Shown piece after piece: positions 20,465 through 33,139 of a DNA stretch of 64,000 nucleotides; position 1 is the stretch's first letter; each line of letters opens with the position of its first letter. Under the pieces are notes generated by a model. The model worked only from the letters and a program-made list of their open reading frames with translations, ran no database searches and was not told the origin of the DNA. Source of the stretch: Calvatia gigantea (Eukaryota; Basidiomycota; Agaricomycetes; Agaricales; Lycoperdaceae); assembly GCA_025093985.1 (NCBI GenBank), contig JACAAK010000012.1, forward strand, positions 1 to 64,000, given 5' to 3'. A program made the position numbers and the translations under genes.

Positions 20465-22185
20465 TCAATCATTGCTAAGCATGGCGAGTCGTTTTAAAGC
20501 GCTTACACCAATAATAGGGTTAAGGAATCCGAAGTTCCACGAACCAACAGCCAAGTTAATGCTGTTGTTGAAGATTTCCTGAGCACTGATCACTCGCAGC
20601 TGCAGTGACTTTTCGTCGCCTTGTGCTGCAGCGGCCCCATGGAATCGGATGAGCGCCGCATCAAGAAGGGTGTTTCCGACGTAGGCCGTTCGCACAATAT
20701 CCATGTTAGGGTTCCGTAGCCACGTCTCGAACGGGGGTAGAGAGCTTTTCAGGGTCACAGCGAGGTTCATCAGCTGGTAGAAAGAGTCCCCACACTCTTT
20801 CCGGTACTTGTGTGGCATATCTAGATAAATTGTGAGCCCACTGATGTTGCCCAGGAAGAAACAAAAGACTTCACCCGTTCCTAGTGTCCGTGAAAACATG
20901 CGGGCTCGTTCAAAGAGGAACGCCGCCTTGACGTGTAGGGCTCTACTACTGAGTACTTCTTGTGCTTCGGTTCCCGTGAGGAAGTCATCAAACATAAGAC
21001 CATTCCGTTGTTCGCACCGATAAAGTCCCTAGATATAGATTAAACTTGATCAAAGGTTACCGCAACTAACACGAAACTGGCTAAACACGTACCGTTTCGT
21101 ATTCCTCAGTCTCCCGTGGGAGCGGGGTGACCATGACTGTTCCCCCCACATTTGGACGCTGGGAATTAGGAGTACAATTCAGAACTCCCGCCCAACCTTT
21201 ATCCAAAGCAAAGATCGCCCACATCGCATTAACTCGTTCGCCTTCTTCTACATCATCATTCGCAGGGGACAACGTCGACTCGGGTGGGTTACGAGTCCTC
21301 ATCCGGTGGATTCCCGAGGCGATACCAAGGGAAAACGCGCAGCTCATATGGTATTTACCTTCCATGGTCCTTGTGTTGGCGAAAAAGTAATAGGAGAGAA
21401 GCACTTCAGTTTGGATGACGTGTAACCGGTACTGGGGGTGCCTTTCTGTGGACAGGGTATCTCGAGCAAGGAGGCGGAGAGTTGAATCAAAATACGTCTT
21501 TTCATGCTTTTTCATTTCTGGATCTTGACTGAGATGTATCCCAAGAAGGTACATTACAGACAAGAGAGAAGGAGATGGACGAGACCCTTGCCCCTGCGGA
21601 CCCGACAACAGTACCGAGCTCCTAAATCTTCCGGGATGAAGAAAAAAGCCGTATTGTGAAGCATGTGTTAAAAAGACATCCACCCTGTGCATGCGAGTGA
21701 AGGTTGAGCAAAAGACGCTAGATACGCGTAGTAATCGAAGACATACAATCTCTGGATGATATGGCTTGGAGGTTCCTGAAAATCAAACCCGAGAAGGTCG
21801 TGAGAGTGCTCAGATGCATAAGGCTGCTGTAAAGCCACGGGCGGAGAAGGTTGTGCTGATGTTTGGAGACGATGTAGCCTCGATTGGAGTCTCTCGATTT
21901 CTTGTTCAAGTTTTTGAGACGTCGATTGTTCGGACCCATTTGTATATTCACAGTCTTCGGCCTTGCTGGTACGATAGCACGATCCGCAAATCGGTTGCAC
22001 GCCATCACATCGCTGAGCAAACACCGTCAATCGGGATTGATGTTCGGAAACAGAAAAAATCGCACCATCTTTCGCCTACGGCAATTCACACATGCTTGAC
22101 CCTTCTTGAGGATAGGTTGACCAAGCGGGTGTGAACCGGGATTTCCGTCCGCGGGCGACATCGGTGGTGCATAAAGATGAGCCAT
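20465..22185 (-). CDS. Zn2Cys6 transcription factor, complete copy 1
   Basis: Exon 1 (22185-22066) encodes [14 protein letters not shown]...ACVNCRRRKM. A 53-bp intron follows, and exon 2 from 22012 continues RCDGVQPICGSCYRTSKAEDCEY, completing the C-x2-C-x6-C-x5-C-x2-C-x8-C cluster. A coiled-coil-like linker follows (QKLEQEIERLQSRLHRLQ). The remaining exons (about 21692-21081 and 20995-20465) have the fungal-specific regulator middle region (LLSVMYLLGIHLS, LLARDTLS, MSCAFSLGIASGIHR, VNAMWAIFALDKGWAGVL). It is divergently arranged with thymidylate synthase, sharing the region 22186-22939. It is the only copy in the array with a full C-terminus. Its target genes are unknown. Confidence 0.8.
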
Positions 22186-22939
22186 TTGCAAATATCGGGT
22201 GGTTTATGAATGAGGTATATGACGATGTGTGGTCGAAAATGAGTCCCTTAAGTACTCTAGCTGCATTATGAGCGTCCAAGCGGTTGGAGTCAGCGTTGAG
22301 TGAAGATCAGCACTGCCTAGATGAGACATCCATTGAACCCCGAGTCTCCAGTGAGAGTACCCTGACTCATAAAAGTATCGGTGCTGTTGACGCTGCGGTG
22401 ATCATCACAACTGTCATCGTGTCGAGTTGGAGATAGAATCGTCTAGTGATTCATCGTCCACTAATGCCTGTTTTACGGGGGTATTACGCCGTTTGGCAGG
22501 ACGTAATAGCATGTCGGGCAGTGCAAACTAATAACGGGGGAAATAGTTTCATATGATCTGAACCTGCTTAGGAAAAGGGGGGATGAGTGCTGTATTCCGA
22601 GAGAAATGGTATGACTCATCCGGATCACGATTTGGGTTTTGGACCGTCATGTGATCACATATTGATGACTGACTCAAGATTCGACCAAGAATAAAACCCA
22701 AAAGTTGTGCAGTATTCCTCAAACAAGGGGTCTTGTAACGTCTGACTCGGATTACTGCGGCGACCTTGTTAGCGTCATGGTGACGCGACCTGGTCGACGA
22801 AAATTGCAACCCAGGGTTTGCTACTTGTCACGAGCGCGTCGGGTCACGCATTATCACTTGATGTGACAATCGCGCTCTCTTTGATAGCGAGTCAACGTGT
22901 CTGATATGATATATCTGTTATTCCTTGTTGATACCCACC
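22186..22939. promoter_or_regulatory. Divergent promoter region between regulator and thymidylate synthase
   Basis: This 750-bp region lies between two divergent starts and is repeated at 26723-27476 and 29600-30353. It contains GTGATCACAT, palindromic gcgcgtcgggtcacgc-type motifs close to the thymidylate synthase start, and pyrimidine-rich runs. Short frames inside it (for example 22809-22549 minus) are conserved in the copies only because the copies are recent. No specific operator can be proven. Confidence 0.4.
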
Positions 22940-23947
<1,008 letters not shown>

Positions 23948-24033
23948 TAAAGCATACACGTTCAGTCAATTACTGCCTGTTTGTTACTCGGGAATTGATA
24001 CCTCATTCACCGGAATTCTGACAATAGGTGCAG

Positions 24034-24345
24034 TCACTGATCACGCCTCGCCTGATGGTACATTGTACACCCAAAGCAAGATTCGAACGGAATCTTGTAG
24101 AGCTTGAGCAGATCCATGACGAAACCACAATGACAAGAGTTGTTTTTCTGAATCTTCTCAGCTTCTCGCTTTCGGGCTTTCTGAGTCAGCAGAGCCAGGA
24201 CCAATTCTCGAACATTCTGATAAGTACAGTAAGTGAGTGTAAAGGAGCATTGGTAAGTCCCCAGTCGATCACGTGAGCTGTGACGTGATCGATAAGATAC
24301 TGGAATATGAAGTGAGACTGGGGTGACTTCCCACCTCCAGTTCAC
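24034..24345 (-). other. Possible antisense small ORF between TS and SOD
   Basis: A minus-strand frame encodes VRELVLALLTQKARKREAEKIQ and then FVMDLLKLYKIPFE, with protein-like character in its second half. It lacks an ATG at its 5' end; a splice acceptor (ttatcag) lies just upstream of NVREL. The same frame is intact in all three units (28881-28570 and 31757-31446), but the units are too recent for that to count as evidence. I do not recognise the family. Confidence 0.25.
24265..24292. promoter_or_regulatory. Palindromic CACGTG/TGACGTGA site upstream of SOD
   Basis: TCGATCACGT (24265-24274) and ACGTGATCGA (24283-24292) are perfect inverted 10-mers separated by gagctgtg, about 75 bp upstream of the SOD start codon. 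The left arm contains an E-box core CACGTG and the right arm a CRE-like TGACGTGA, the type bound by bHLH and ATF/CREB-like bZIP factors. It is repeated unchanged at 28801-28828 and 31677-31704. Function is inferred from position and symmetry. Confidence 0.5.
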
Positions 24346-24367
24346 ACATCCACCACACTACAAAAAA

Positions 24368-25159
24368 ATGGCCCACGTTCTCCCTGACCTTCCTTACGCT
24401 TATGATGCCCTCGAGCCCTTCATTTCTCGCCAGATCATGGAGCTTCACCACAAGAAGCACCACCAGACCTACGTAAATGCTCTTAACGCTGCTGAGGCTG
24501 CCTATGCCAAGGCTAGCACTCCCAAGGAGCGCATTGCCCTTCAAGCTGCGCTGAAATTCAATGGCGGTGGTATGTCTAGCGCATCGAGGATTGGATAGTC
24601 CCTTCCTCACGTAATCTCTCACTAACAGGCCATATCAATCACTCCCTTTTCTGGCGGAACCTGGCACCCGCTGCAAGTGAGAGAAAGGGCAATGGTGGCA
24701 CTTTGCGCAGTGGACCTCTCAAGGACGCCATCGACCAAACCTTCGGCAACGTCGACAATCTCAAGAAGGAATTCAATACTATGACTGCTGCAATTCAGGG
24801 TTCGGGCTGGGGCTGGCTCGTGCGTCTTATTCGCATCGAATAAATAATTATAGATAATTGAAACGTGAGATTCCCAGGGCGTCAACCCAAACACCAAGCG
24901 CCTCGAGCTCTCCACCACTCCCAACCAGGATCCCCTCCTTAACCTTGTCCCCGTTATAGGTGTTGATATCTGGGAGCATGCCTTCTACCTCCAATATCTC
25001 AACGTCAAAGCTGACGTAGGTGCCTCTTTGGATCGTGCTTTTTTTGTCCGACTCATCATCACGGGATTCATTTAGTATCTCAACGCCATCTGGTCTGTTA
25101 TCAACTTTGAAGAGGCCGAGAAACGCTATCTCGAGGCTATCGGTGGCAATAAACTCTAA
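24368..25159 (+). CDS. Mn/Fe superoxide dismutase, copy 1 (complete)
   Basis: The exons are 24368-24569, 24629-24819, 24878-25015 and 25076-25159, giving 204 residues, normal for the family. The enzyme converts superoxide to hydrogen peroxide and oxygen. Metal ligands are visible: His in MELHHKKHH (about 25-30), His in NHSLFW (about 73) and Asp/His in the [11 protein letters not shown] signature. GSGWGWL and the Gly-rich FNGGGHINH active-site stretch are also present. The protein starts [15 protein letters not shown], at the mature-enzyme start, with no mitochondrial presequence, so it is probably cytosolic. It follows thymidylate synthase on the same strand by 420 bp. Confidence 0.92.
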
Positions 25160-25503
25160 ACGACTCGTTTTCAAACGTGTCTCGGACCGATGTCACATAT
25201 GTTGAATCCAAAGTTGTATTAGTACAGTTTTCTGACCTGCTGTGAAAAAAGCGAAGCTCGAAAAGTGTTGTTTCCGCTTAACCGATACTGAGAAACACAC
25301 GCTTCAACTCTGCAAACCCTGATGTGATAGGAAGTCAGGGTTATCAACTGCGTGTTCATTGCAAAAAAAATTAGAATATCACCATAGTGCATCTCAGCGG
25401 TCCGCAACGTGCGACTGCAACTGCTGGTGCGAGGATTCCGTGTCGTCCTCAATTAACCTACATACATGACATCACTGATTTAGATTCCGTTGAATCTGAT
25501 GGT

Positions 25504-26722
25504 TCGGTTCCCGTGAGGAAGTCATCAAACATAAGACCATTCCGTTGTTCGCACCGATAAAGTCCCTAGATATAGATTAAACTTGATCAAAGGTTACCGC
25601 AACTAACACGAAACTGGCTAAACACGTACCGTTTCGTATTCCTCAGTCTCCCGTGGGAGCGGGGTGACCATGACTGTTCCCCCCACATTTGGACGCTGGG
25701 AATTAGGAGTACAATTCAGAACTCCCGCCCAACCTTTATCCAAAGCAAAGATCGCCCACATCGCATTAACTCGTTCGCCTTCTTCTATATCATCATTCGC
25801 AGGGGACAACGTCGACTCGGGTGGGTTACGAGTCCTCATCCGGTGGATTCCCGAGGCGATACCAAGGGAAAACGCGCAGCTCATATGGTATTTACCTTCC
25901 ATGGTCCTTGTGTTGGCGAAGAAGTAATAGGAGAGAAGCACTTCAGTTTGGATGACGTGTAACCGGTACTGGGGGTGCCTTTCTGTGGACAGGGTATCTC
26001 GAGCAAGGAGGCGGAGAGTTGAATCAAAATACGTCTTTTCATGCTTTTTCATTTCTGGATCTTGACTGAGATGTATCCCAAGAAGGTACATTACAGACAA
26101 GAGAGAAGGAGATGGACGAGACCCTTGCCCCTGCGGACCCGACAACAGTACCGAGCTCCTAAATCTTCCGGGATGAAGAAAAAAGCCGTATTGTGAAGCA
26201 TGTGTTAAAAAGACATCCACCCTGTGCATGCGAGTGAAGGTTGAGCAAAAGACGCTAGATACGCGTAGTAATCGAAGACATACAATCTCTGGATGATATG
26301 GCTTGGAGGTTCCTGAAAATCAAACCCGAGAAGGTCGTGAGAGTGCTCAGATGCATAAGGCTGCTGTAAAGCCACGGGCGGAGAAGGTTGTGCTGATGTT
26401 TGGAGACGATGTAGCCTCGATTGGAGTCTCTCGATTTCTTGTTCAAGTTTTTGAGACGTCGACTGTTCGGACCCATTTGTATATTCACAGTCTTCGGCCT
26501 TGCTGGTACGATAGCACGATCCGCAAATCGGTTGCACGCCATCACATCGCTGAGCAAACACCGTCAATCGGGATTGATGTTCGGAAACAGAAAAAATCGC
26601 ACCATCTTTCGCCTACGGCAATTCACACATGCTTGACCCTTCTTGAGGATAGGTTGACCAAGCGGGTGTGAACCGGGATTTCCGTCCGCGGGCGACATCG
26701 GTGGTGCATAAAGATGAGCCAT
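25504..26722 (-). pseudogene. Zn2Cys6 transcription factor copy 2, C-terminus missing
   Basis: The start, zinc cluster, linker and first regulator-domain exons are as in copy 1 (ATG at 26722, exon 1 to 26603). The last exon, encoding about 176 residues, is cut off at the unit junction near 25503, so the transcript would run into the sequence behind SOD copy 1. The few substitutions include one Val-to-Ile near 25786. A truncated product could still bind DNA and interfere with the full-length factor; this is speculation. Confidence 0.7.
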
Positions 26723-27476
26723 TTGCAAATATCGGGTGGTTTATGAATGAGGTATATGACGATGTGTGGTCGAAAATGAGTCCTTTAAGTACTCTAGCTG
26801 CATTATGAGCGTCCAAGCGGTTGGAGTCAGCGTTGAGTGAAGATCAGCACTGCCTAGATGAGACATCCATTGAACCCCGAGTCTCCAGTGAGAGTACCCT
26901 GACTCATAAAAGTATCGGTGCTGTTGACGCTGCGGTGATCATCACAACTGTCATCGTGTCGAGTTGGAGATAGAATCGTCTAGTGATTCATCGTCCACTA
27001 ATGCCTGTTTTACGGGGGTATTACGCCGTTTGGCAGGACGTAATAGCATGTCGGGCAGTGCAAACTAATAACGGGGGAAATAGTTTCATATGATCTGAAC
27101 CTGCTTAGGAAGAGGGGGGATGAGTGCTGTATTCCGAGAGAAATGGTATGACTCATCCGGATCACGATTTGGGTTTTGGACCGTCATGTGATCACATATT
27201 GATGACTGACTCAAGATTCGACCAAGAATAAAACCCAAAAGTTGTGCAGTATTCCTCAAACAAGGGGTCTTGTAACGTCTGACTCGGATTACTGCGGCGA
27301 CCTTGTTAGCGTCATGGTGACGCGACCTGGTCGACGAAAATTGCAACCCAGGGTTTGATACTTGTCACGAGCGCGTCGGGTCACGCATTATCACTTGATG
27401 TGACAATCGCGCTCTCTTTGATAGCGAGTCAACGTGTCTGATATGATATATCTGTTATTCCTTGTTGATACCCACC

Positions 27477-28483
27477 ATGTCTCTCGCTGGAAAATCATTG
27501 CAAAAAAACGGATTTACGCTTGCCAATACCGAACAACACGATGAATCCCAGTACCTTCATCTCATCCGCCACGTTCTGGATTCAGGCGATGTCCGTCCAG
27601 ACCGGACAGGGACAGGAACACTTTCCACCTTCGCACCACCAAATCTACGTTTCTCCCTCAGAGATTCGACTCTGCCCCTATTAACTACCAAACGCACCTT
27701 TTTGCGAGGCATAGTTGAAGAACTCTTGTGGTTCATCCACGGATTGACGGACTCAAAGCTCCTCTCGGATAAAGGGGTCAAAATCTGGGATGGCAACGGA
27801 TCCAAGGCCTTTCTTGAGAGTAGAGGTCTTGGATACCGCAGAGAAGGAGACCTCGGTCCAATCTATGGCTTTCAGTGGCGGCATTTTGGTGCCGATTACC
27901 AAGACTGCGATACCGATTATTCGGGAAAGGGTGTTGACCAGTTGCGCGAGTGCATCAAAAAAATCAGGGAAAATCCCACAGATCGACGCATCATTTTGAG
28001 CGCCTGGAATCCAAAAGGTGCGTCTCTAGCAGAGACTAACAGTGCGATATTGACGACATGTCCCTAGACATCCCTTCGATGGCACTTCCCCCTTGCCACA
28101 TGCTTTGCCAATTCTATGTGCACCTGCCGCCCGAATCAGATGCGACCCGAAAACCCGAACTCTCTTGTTTGATGTTCCAGCGATCTGCTGATCTGGGATT
28201 GGGGATCCCTTTCAACATCGCCTCCTACGCCCTTCTCACTCATATGGTTGCCCATGTCACTGGCACGACTGCACGTGAGCTCGTCATCCAGCTTGGAGAT
28301 GCCCACGTTTACAGGGATCACGTCGAGGCCCTCGAGGTACAACTCAAGCGCGAACCAAAGCCCTTCCCAAAGCTGCGTTGGGCGAGGGACGATATCAGAG
28401 ATATAGAGGACTTCAAATATTCTGATTTCGTTGTTGAGGGCTATGACCCATATCCGTCCATCCCGATGAAAATGAGTGTATGA
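27477..28483 (+). CDS. Thymidylate synthase copy 2 (only uninterrupted copy)
   Basis: Exon 1 is 27477-28017 and exon 2 is 28068-28483, giving 318 residues with an intron of about 50 bp. The order of conserved segments is normal: [44 protein letters not shown], the catalytic [30 protein letters not shown] and [12 protein letters not shown]. It differs from its sisters by Gly at residue 5 (Lys in copy 1) and by Arg in GTTARELV, where copy 3 has His. It makes dTMP for DNA synthesis. It is the only one of three copies with a continuous frame from ATG to stop. Confidence 0.88.
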
Positions 28484-28800
28484 TAAAGCATACACGTTTA
28501 GTCAATTACTGCCTGTTTGTTACTCGGGAATTGATACCTCATTCACCGGAATTCTGACAATAGGTGCAGTCACTGATCACGCCTCGCCTGATGGTACATT
28601 GTACACCCAAAGCAAGATTCGAACGGAATCTTGTAGAGCTTGAGCAGATCCATGACGAAACCACAATGACAAGAGTTGTTTTTCTGAATCTTCTCAGCTT
28701 CTCGCTTTCGGGCTTTCTGAGTCAGCAGAGCCAGGACCAATTCTCGAACATTCTGATAAGTACAGTAAGTGAGTGTAAAGGAGCATTGGTAAGTCCCCAG

Positions 28801-28828
28801 TCGATCACGTGAGCTGTGACGTGATCGA
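28801..28828. promoter_or_regulatory. SOD upstream palindrome, unit 2
   Basis: Identical to the inverted 10-mer site at 24265-24292, here upstream of the truncated SOD copy 2. Confidence 0.5.
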
Positions 28829-28903
28829 TAAGATACTGGAATATGAAGTGAGACTGGGGTGACTTCCCACCTCCAGTTCACACATCCACCACACTACAAA
28901 AAA

Positions 28904-29504
28904 ATGGCCCACGTTCTCCCTGACCTTCCTTACGCTTATGATGCCCTCGAGCCCTTCATTTCTCGCCAGATCATGGAGCTTCACCACAAGAAGCACCACC
29001 AGACCTACGTAAATGCTCTTAACGCTGCTGAGGCTGCCTATGCCAAGGCTAGCACTCCCAAGGAGCGCATTGCCCTTCAAGCTGCGCTGAAATTCAATGG
29101 CGGTGGTATGTCTAGCGCATCGAGATTGGATAGTCCCTTCCTCACGTAATCTCTCACTAACAGGCCATATCAATCACTCCCTTTTCTGGCGGAACCTGGC
29201 ACCCGCTGCAAGTGAGAGAAAGGGCAATGGTGGCACTTTGCGCAGTGGACCTCTCAAGGACGCCATCGACCAAACCTTCGGCAACGTCGACAATCTCAAG
29301 AAGGAATTCAATACTATGACTGCTGCAATTCAGGGTTCGGGCTGGGGCTGGCTCGTGCGTCTTATTCGCATCGAATAAATAATTATAGATAATTGAAACG
29401 TGAGATTCCCAGGGCGTCAACCCAAACACCAAGCGCCTCGAGCTCTCCACCACTCCCAACCAGGATCCCCTCCTTAACCTTGTCCCCGTTATAGGTGTTG
29501 ATAT
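28904..29504 (+). pseudogene. Superoxide dismutase copy 2, 3' half missing
   Basis: Exons 1 and 2 are as in copy 1. The third exon breaks off at GTTGATAT (29504), inside the DIWEHAF metal-binding motif, where unit 3 begins. The Asp codon remains, but the last His ligand and the C-terminal helices are lost, so the product cannot be a normal enzyme. Confidence 0.88.
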
Positions 29505-29599
29505 GCTTGGACCCCTTCTTGAGGATAGGTTGACCAAGCGGGTTGTGAACCGGGATTTCCGTCCGCGGGCGACATCGGTGGTGCATAAAGATGAGCCAT
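29505..29599 (-). pseudogene. Zn2Cys6 transcription factor copy 3, N-terminal scrap
   Basis: Only the 5' part of exon 1 remains, from ATG at 29599 down to the unit 2/unit 3 joint. Compared with copies 1 and 2 it has several single-base insertions (for example gcttggacccc for gcttgaccc, and gggttgtgaa for gggtgtgaa) and shifts frame. The zinc cluster is absent. Confidence 0.75.
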
Positions 29600-30353
29600 T
29601 GCAAATATCGGGTGGTTTATGAATGAGGTATATGACGATGTGTGGTCGAAAATGAGTCCCTTAAGTACTCTAGCTGCATTATGAGCGTCCAAGCGGTTGG
29701 AGTCAGCGTTGAGTGAAGATCAGCACTGCCTAGATGAGACATCCATTGAACCCCGAGTCTCCAGTGAGAGTACCCTGACTCATAAAAGTATCGGTGCTGT
29801 TGACCGCTGCGGTGATCATCACAACTGTCATCGTGTCGAGTTGGAGATAGAATCGTCTAGTGATTCATCGTCCACTAATGCCTGTTTTACGGGGGTATTA
29901 CGCCGTTTGGCAGGACGTAATAGCATGTCGGGCAGTGCAAACTAATAACGGGGGAAATAGTTTCATATGATCTGAACCTGCTTAGGAAAAGGGGGGATGA
30001 GTGCTGTATTCCGAGAGAAATGGTATGACTCATCCGGATCACGATTTGGGTTTTGGACCGTCATGTGATCACATATTGATGACTGACTCAAGATTCGACC
30101 AAGAATAAAACCCAAAAGTTGTGCAGTATTCCTCAAACAAGGGGTCTTGTAACGTCTGACTCGGATTACTGCGGCGACCTTGTTAGCGTCATGGTGACGC
30201 GACCTGGTCGACGAAAATTGCAACCCAGGGTTTGCTACTTGTCACGAGCGCGTCGGGTCACGCATTATCACTTGATGTGACAATCGCGCTCTCTTTGATA
30301 GCGAGTCAACGTGTCTGATATGATATATCTGTTATTCCTTGTTGATACCCACC

Positions 30354-31359
30354 ATGTCTCTCGCTAAAAATCATTGCAAAAAAACGGATTTACGCTTGCC
30401 AATACCGAACAACACGATGAATCCCAGTACCTTCATCTCATCCGCCACGTTCTGGATTCAGGCGATGTCCGTCCAGACCGGACAGGGACAGGAACACTTT
30501 CCACCTTCGCACCACCAAATCTACGTTTCTCCCTCAGAGATTCGACTCTGCCCCTATTAACTACCAAACGCACCTTTTTGCGAGGCATAGTTGAAGAACT
30601 CTTGTGGTTCATCCACGGATTGACGGACTCAAAGCTCCTCTCGGATAAAGGGGTCAAAATCTGGGATGGCAACGGATCCAAGGCCTTTCTTGAGAGTAGA
30701 GGTCTTGGATACCGCAGAGAAGGAGACCTCGGTCCAATCTATGGCTTTCAGTGGCGGCATTTTGGTGCCGATTACCAAGACTGCGATACCGATTATTCGG
30801 GAAAGGGTGTTGACCAGTTGCGCGAGTGCATCAAAAAAATCAGGGAAAATCCCACAGATCGACGCATCATTTTGAGCGCCTGGAATCCAAAAGGTGCGTC
30901 TCTAGCAGAGACTGACAGTGCGATATTGACGACATGTCCCCAGACATCCCTTCGATGGCACTTCCCCCTTGCCACATGCTTTGCCAATTCTATGTGCACC
31001 TGCCGCCCGAATCAGATGCGACCCGAAAACCCGAACTCTCTTGTTTGATGTTCCAGCGATCTGCTGATCTGGGATTGGGGATCCCTTTCAACATCGCCTC
31101 CTACGCCCTTCTCACTCATATGGTTGCCCATGTCACTGGCACGACTGCACATGAGCTCGTCATCCAGCTTGGAGATGCCCACGTTTACAGGGATCACGTC
31201 GAGGCCCTCGAGGTACAACTCAAGCGCGAACCAAAGCCCTTCCCAAAGCTGCGTTGGGCGAGGGACGATATCAGAGATATAGAGGACTTCAAATATTCTG
31301 ATTTCGTTGTTGAGGGCTATGACCCATATCCGTCCATCCCGATGAAAATGAGTGTATGA
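30354..31359 (+). pseudogene. Thymidylate synthase copy 3, early frameshift
   Basis: The run after MSLA has five A residues where copy 1 has six, so the frame is lost at codon 6. There is no in-frame ATG before the catalytic domain. From about 30374 onward the correct frame is open, through the intron (gt at 30894 to cccag) and the second exon to 31359. That exon has His in GTTAHELV and is intact where copy 1 is broken. A homopolymer error in the assembly could explain the single-base loss. Confidence 0.75.
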
Positions 31360-31676
31360 TAAAGCATACACGTTCAGTCAATTACTGCCTGTTTGTTACT
31401 CGGGAATTGATACCTCATTCACCGGAATTCTGACAATAGGTGCAGTCACTGATCACGCCTCGCCTGATGGTACATTGTGCACCCAAAGCAAGATTCGAAC
31501 GGAATCTTGTAGAGCTTGAGCAGATCCATGACGAAACCACAATGACAAGAGTTGTTTTTCTGAATCTTCTCAGCTTCTCGCTTTCGGGCTTTCTGAGTCA
31601 GCAGAGCCAGGACCAATTCTCGAACATTCTGATAAGTACAGTAAGTGAGTGTAAAGGAGCATTGGTAAGTCCCCAG

Positions 31677-31704
31677 TCGATCACGTGAGCTGTGACGTGA
31701 TCGA
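31677..31704. promoter_or_regulatory. SOD upstream palindrome, unit 3
   Basis: Identical to the site at 24265-24292, about 75 bp before the start of SOD copy 3. Confidence 0.5.
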
Positions 31705-31779
31705 TAAGATACTGGAATATGAAGTGAGACTGGGGCGACTTCCCACCTCCAGTTCACACATCCACCACACTACAAAAAA

Positions 31780-32570
31780 ATGGCCCACGTTCTCCCTGAC
31801 CTTCCTTACGCTTATGATGCCCTCGAGCCCTTCATTTCTCGCCAGATCATGGAGCTTCACCACAAGAAGCACCACCAGACCTACGTAAATGCTCTTAACG
31901 CTGCTGAGGCTGCCTATGCCAAGGCTAGCACTCCCAAGGAGCGCATTGCCCTTCAAGCTGCGCTGAAATTCAATGGCGGTGGTATGTCTAGCGCATCAGG
32001 ATTGGATAGTCCCTTCCTCACGTAATCTCTCACTAACAGGCCATATCAATCACTCCCTTTTCTGGCGGAACCTGGCACCCGCTGCAAGTGAGAGAAAGGG
32101 CAATGGTGGCACTTTGCGCAGTGGACCTCTCAAGGACGCCATCGACCAAACCTTCGGCAACGTCGACAATCTCAAGAAGGAATTCAATACTATGACTGCT
32201 GCAATTCAGGGTTCGGGCTGGGGCTGGCTCGTGCGTCTTATTCGCATCGAATAAATAATTATAGATAATTGAAACGTGAGATTCCCAGGGCGTCAACCCA
32301 AACACCAAGCGCCTCGAGCTCTCCACCACTCCCAACCAGGATCCCCTCCTTAACCTTGTCCCCGTTATAGGTGTTGATATCTGGGAGCATGCCTTCTACC
32401 TCCAATATCTCAACGTCAAAGCTGACGTAGGTGCCTCTTTGGATCGTGCTTTTTTTGTCCGACTCATCATCACGGGATTCATTTAGTATCTCAACGCCAT
32501 CTGGTCTGTTATCAACTTTGAAGAGGCCGAGAAACGCTATCTCGAGGCTATCGGTGGCAATAAACTCTAA
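31780..32570 (+). CDS. Mn/Fe superoxide dismutase, copy 3 (complete)
   Basis: The exon layout and protein (204 residues) are as in copy 1, including [17 protein letters not shown] and the absence of a mitochondrial presequence. The only visible change is inside the first intron (gcatcaggattgg against gcatcgaggattgg). With copy 1 it gives the locus two apparently functional SOD genes. Confidence 0.92.
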
Positions 32571-33139
32571 ACGACTCGTTTTCAAACGTGTCTCGGACCG
32601 ATGTCACATATGTTGAATCCAAAGTTGTATTAGTACAGTTTTCTGACCTGCTGTGAAAAAAGCGAAGCTCGAAAAGTGTTGTTTCCGCTTAACCGATACT
32701 GAGAAACACACGCTTCAACTCTGCAAACCCTGATGTGATAGGAAGTCAGGGTTATCAACTGCGTGTTCATTGCAAAAAAAATTAGAATATCACCATAGTG
32801 CATCTCAGCGGTCCGCAACGTGCGACTGCAACTGCTGGTGCGAGGATTCCGTGTCGTCCTCAATTAACCTACATACATGACATCACTGATTTAGATTCCG
32901 TTGAATCTGATGGTTGGTCAGGGTTGACCATGCCTCGAACACGAGGCGATAAGTCAAAACACTTGTGCTGCATAAGATTCTTCGTCTTCCTGGGCCATCC
33001 TCGTGACATTCTCCTCAGGTCCAGCTAAAACTCTACAGTAAACCGTAATGAACGACACTTCCTCAGAGACATTCAGTGGCGACCACAAAGTTATTCTGTA
33101 AGCTGACAAATGATAACAGTTTCTTGGAGTGACCATATC

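Larger units (their letters stand above)
25503..29504. repeat. Segmental repeat, unit 2
   Basis: This is the second copy of the regulator-TS-SOD block. It starts inside the regulator coding sequence (shared TTCGGTTCCCG), joined directly to the right edge of unit 1 at gaatctgatggtt. It ends inside the third SOD exon after gttgatat. Both joints share only two bases. Confidence 0.9.
29505..32915. repeat. Segmental repeat, unit 3
   Basis: Unit 3 starts in the regulator's first exon and runs through thymidylate synthase and SOD to gaatctgatggtt (32915). After this the sequence becomes unique, so this right edge is the ancestral flank. Single-base indels relative to units 1 and 2 cluster in its first 310 bp. 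Confidence 0.9.

Noticed and set aside
22549..22809. 86-codon minus-strand frame conserved in all three units
   Set aside because: The units are too recently duplicated for conservation to mean anything, and it lies in the divergent promoter with no protein-like features.
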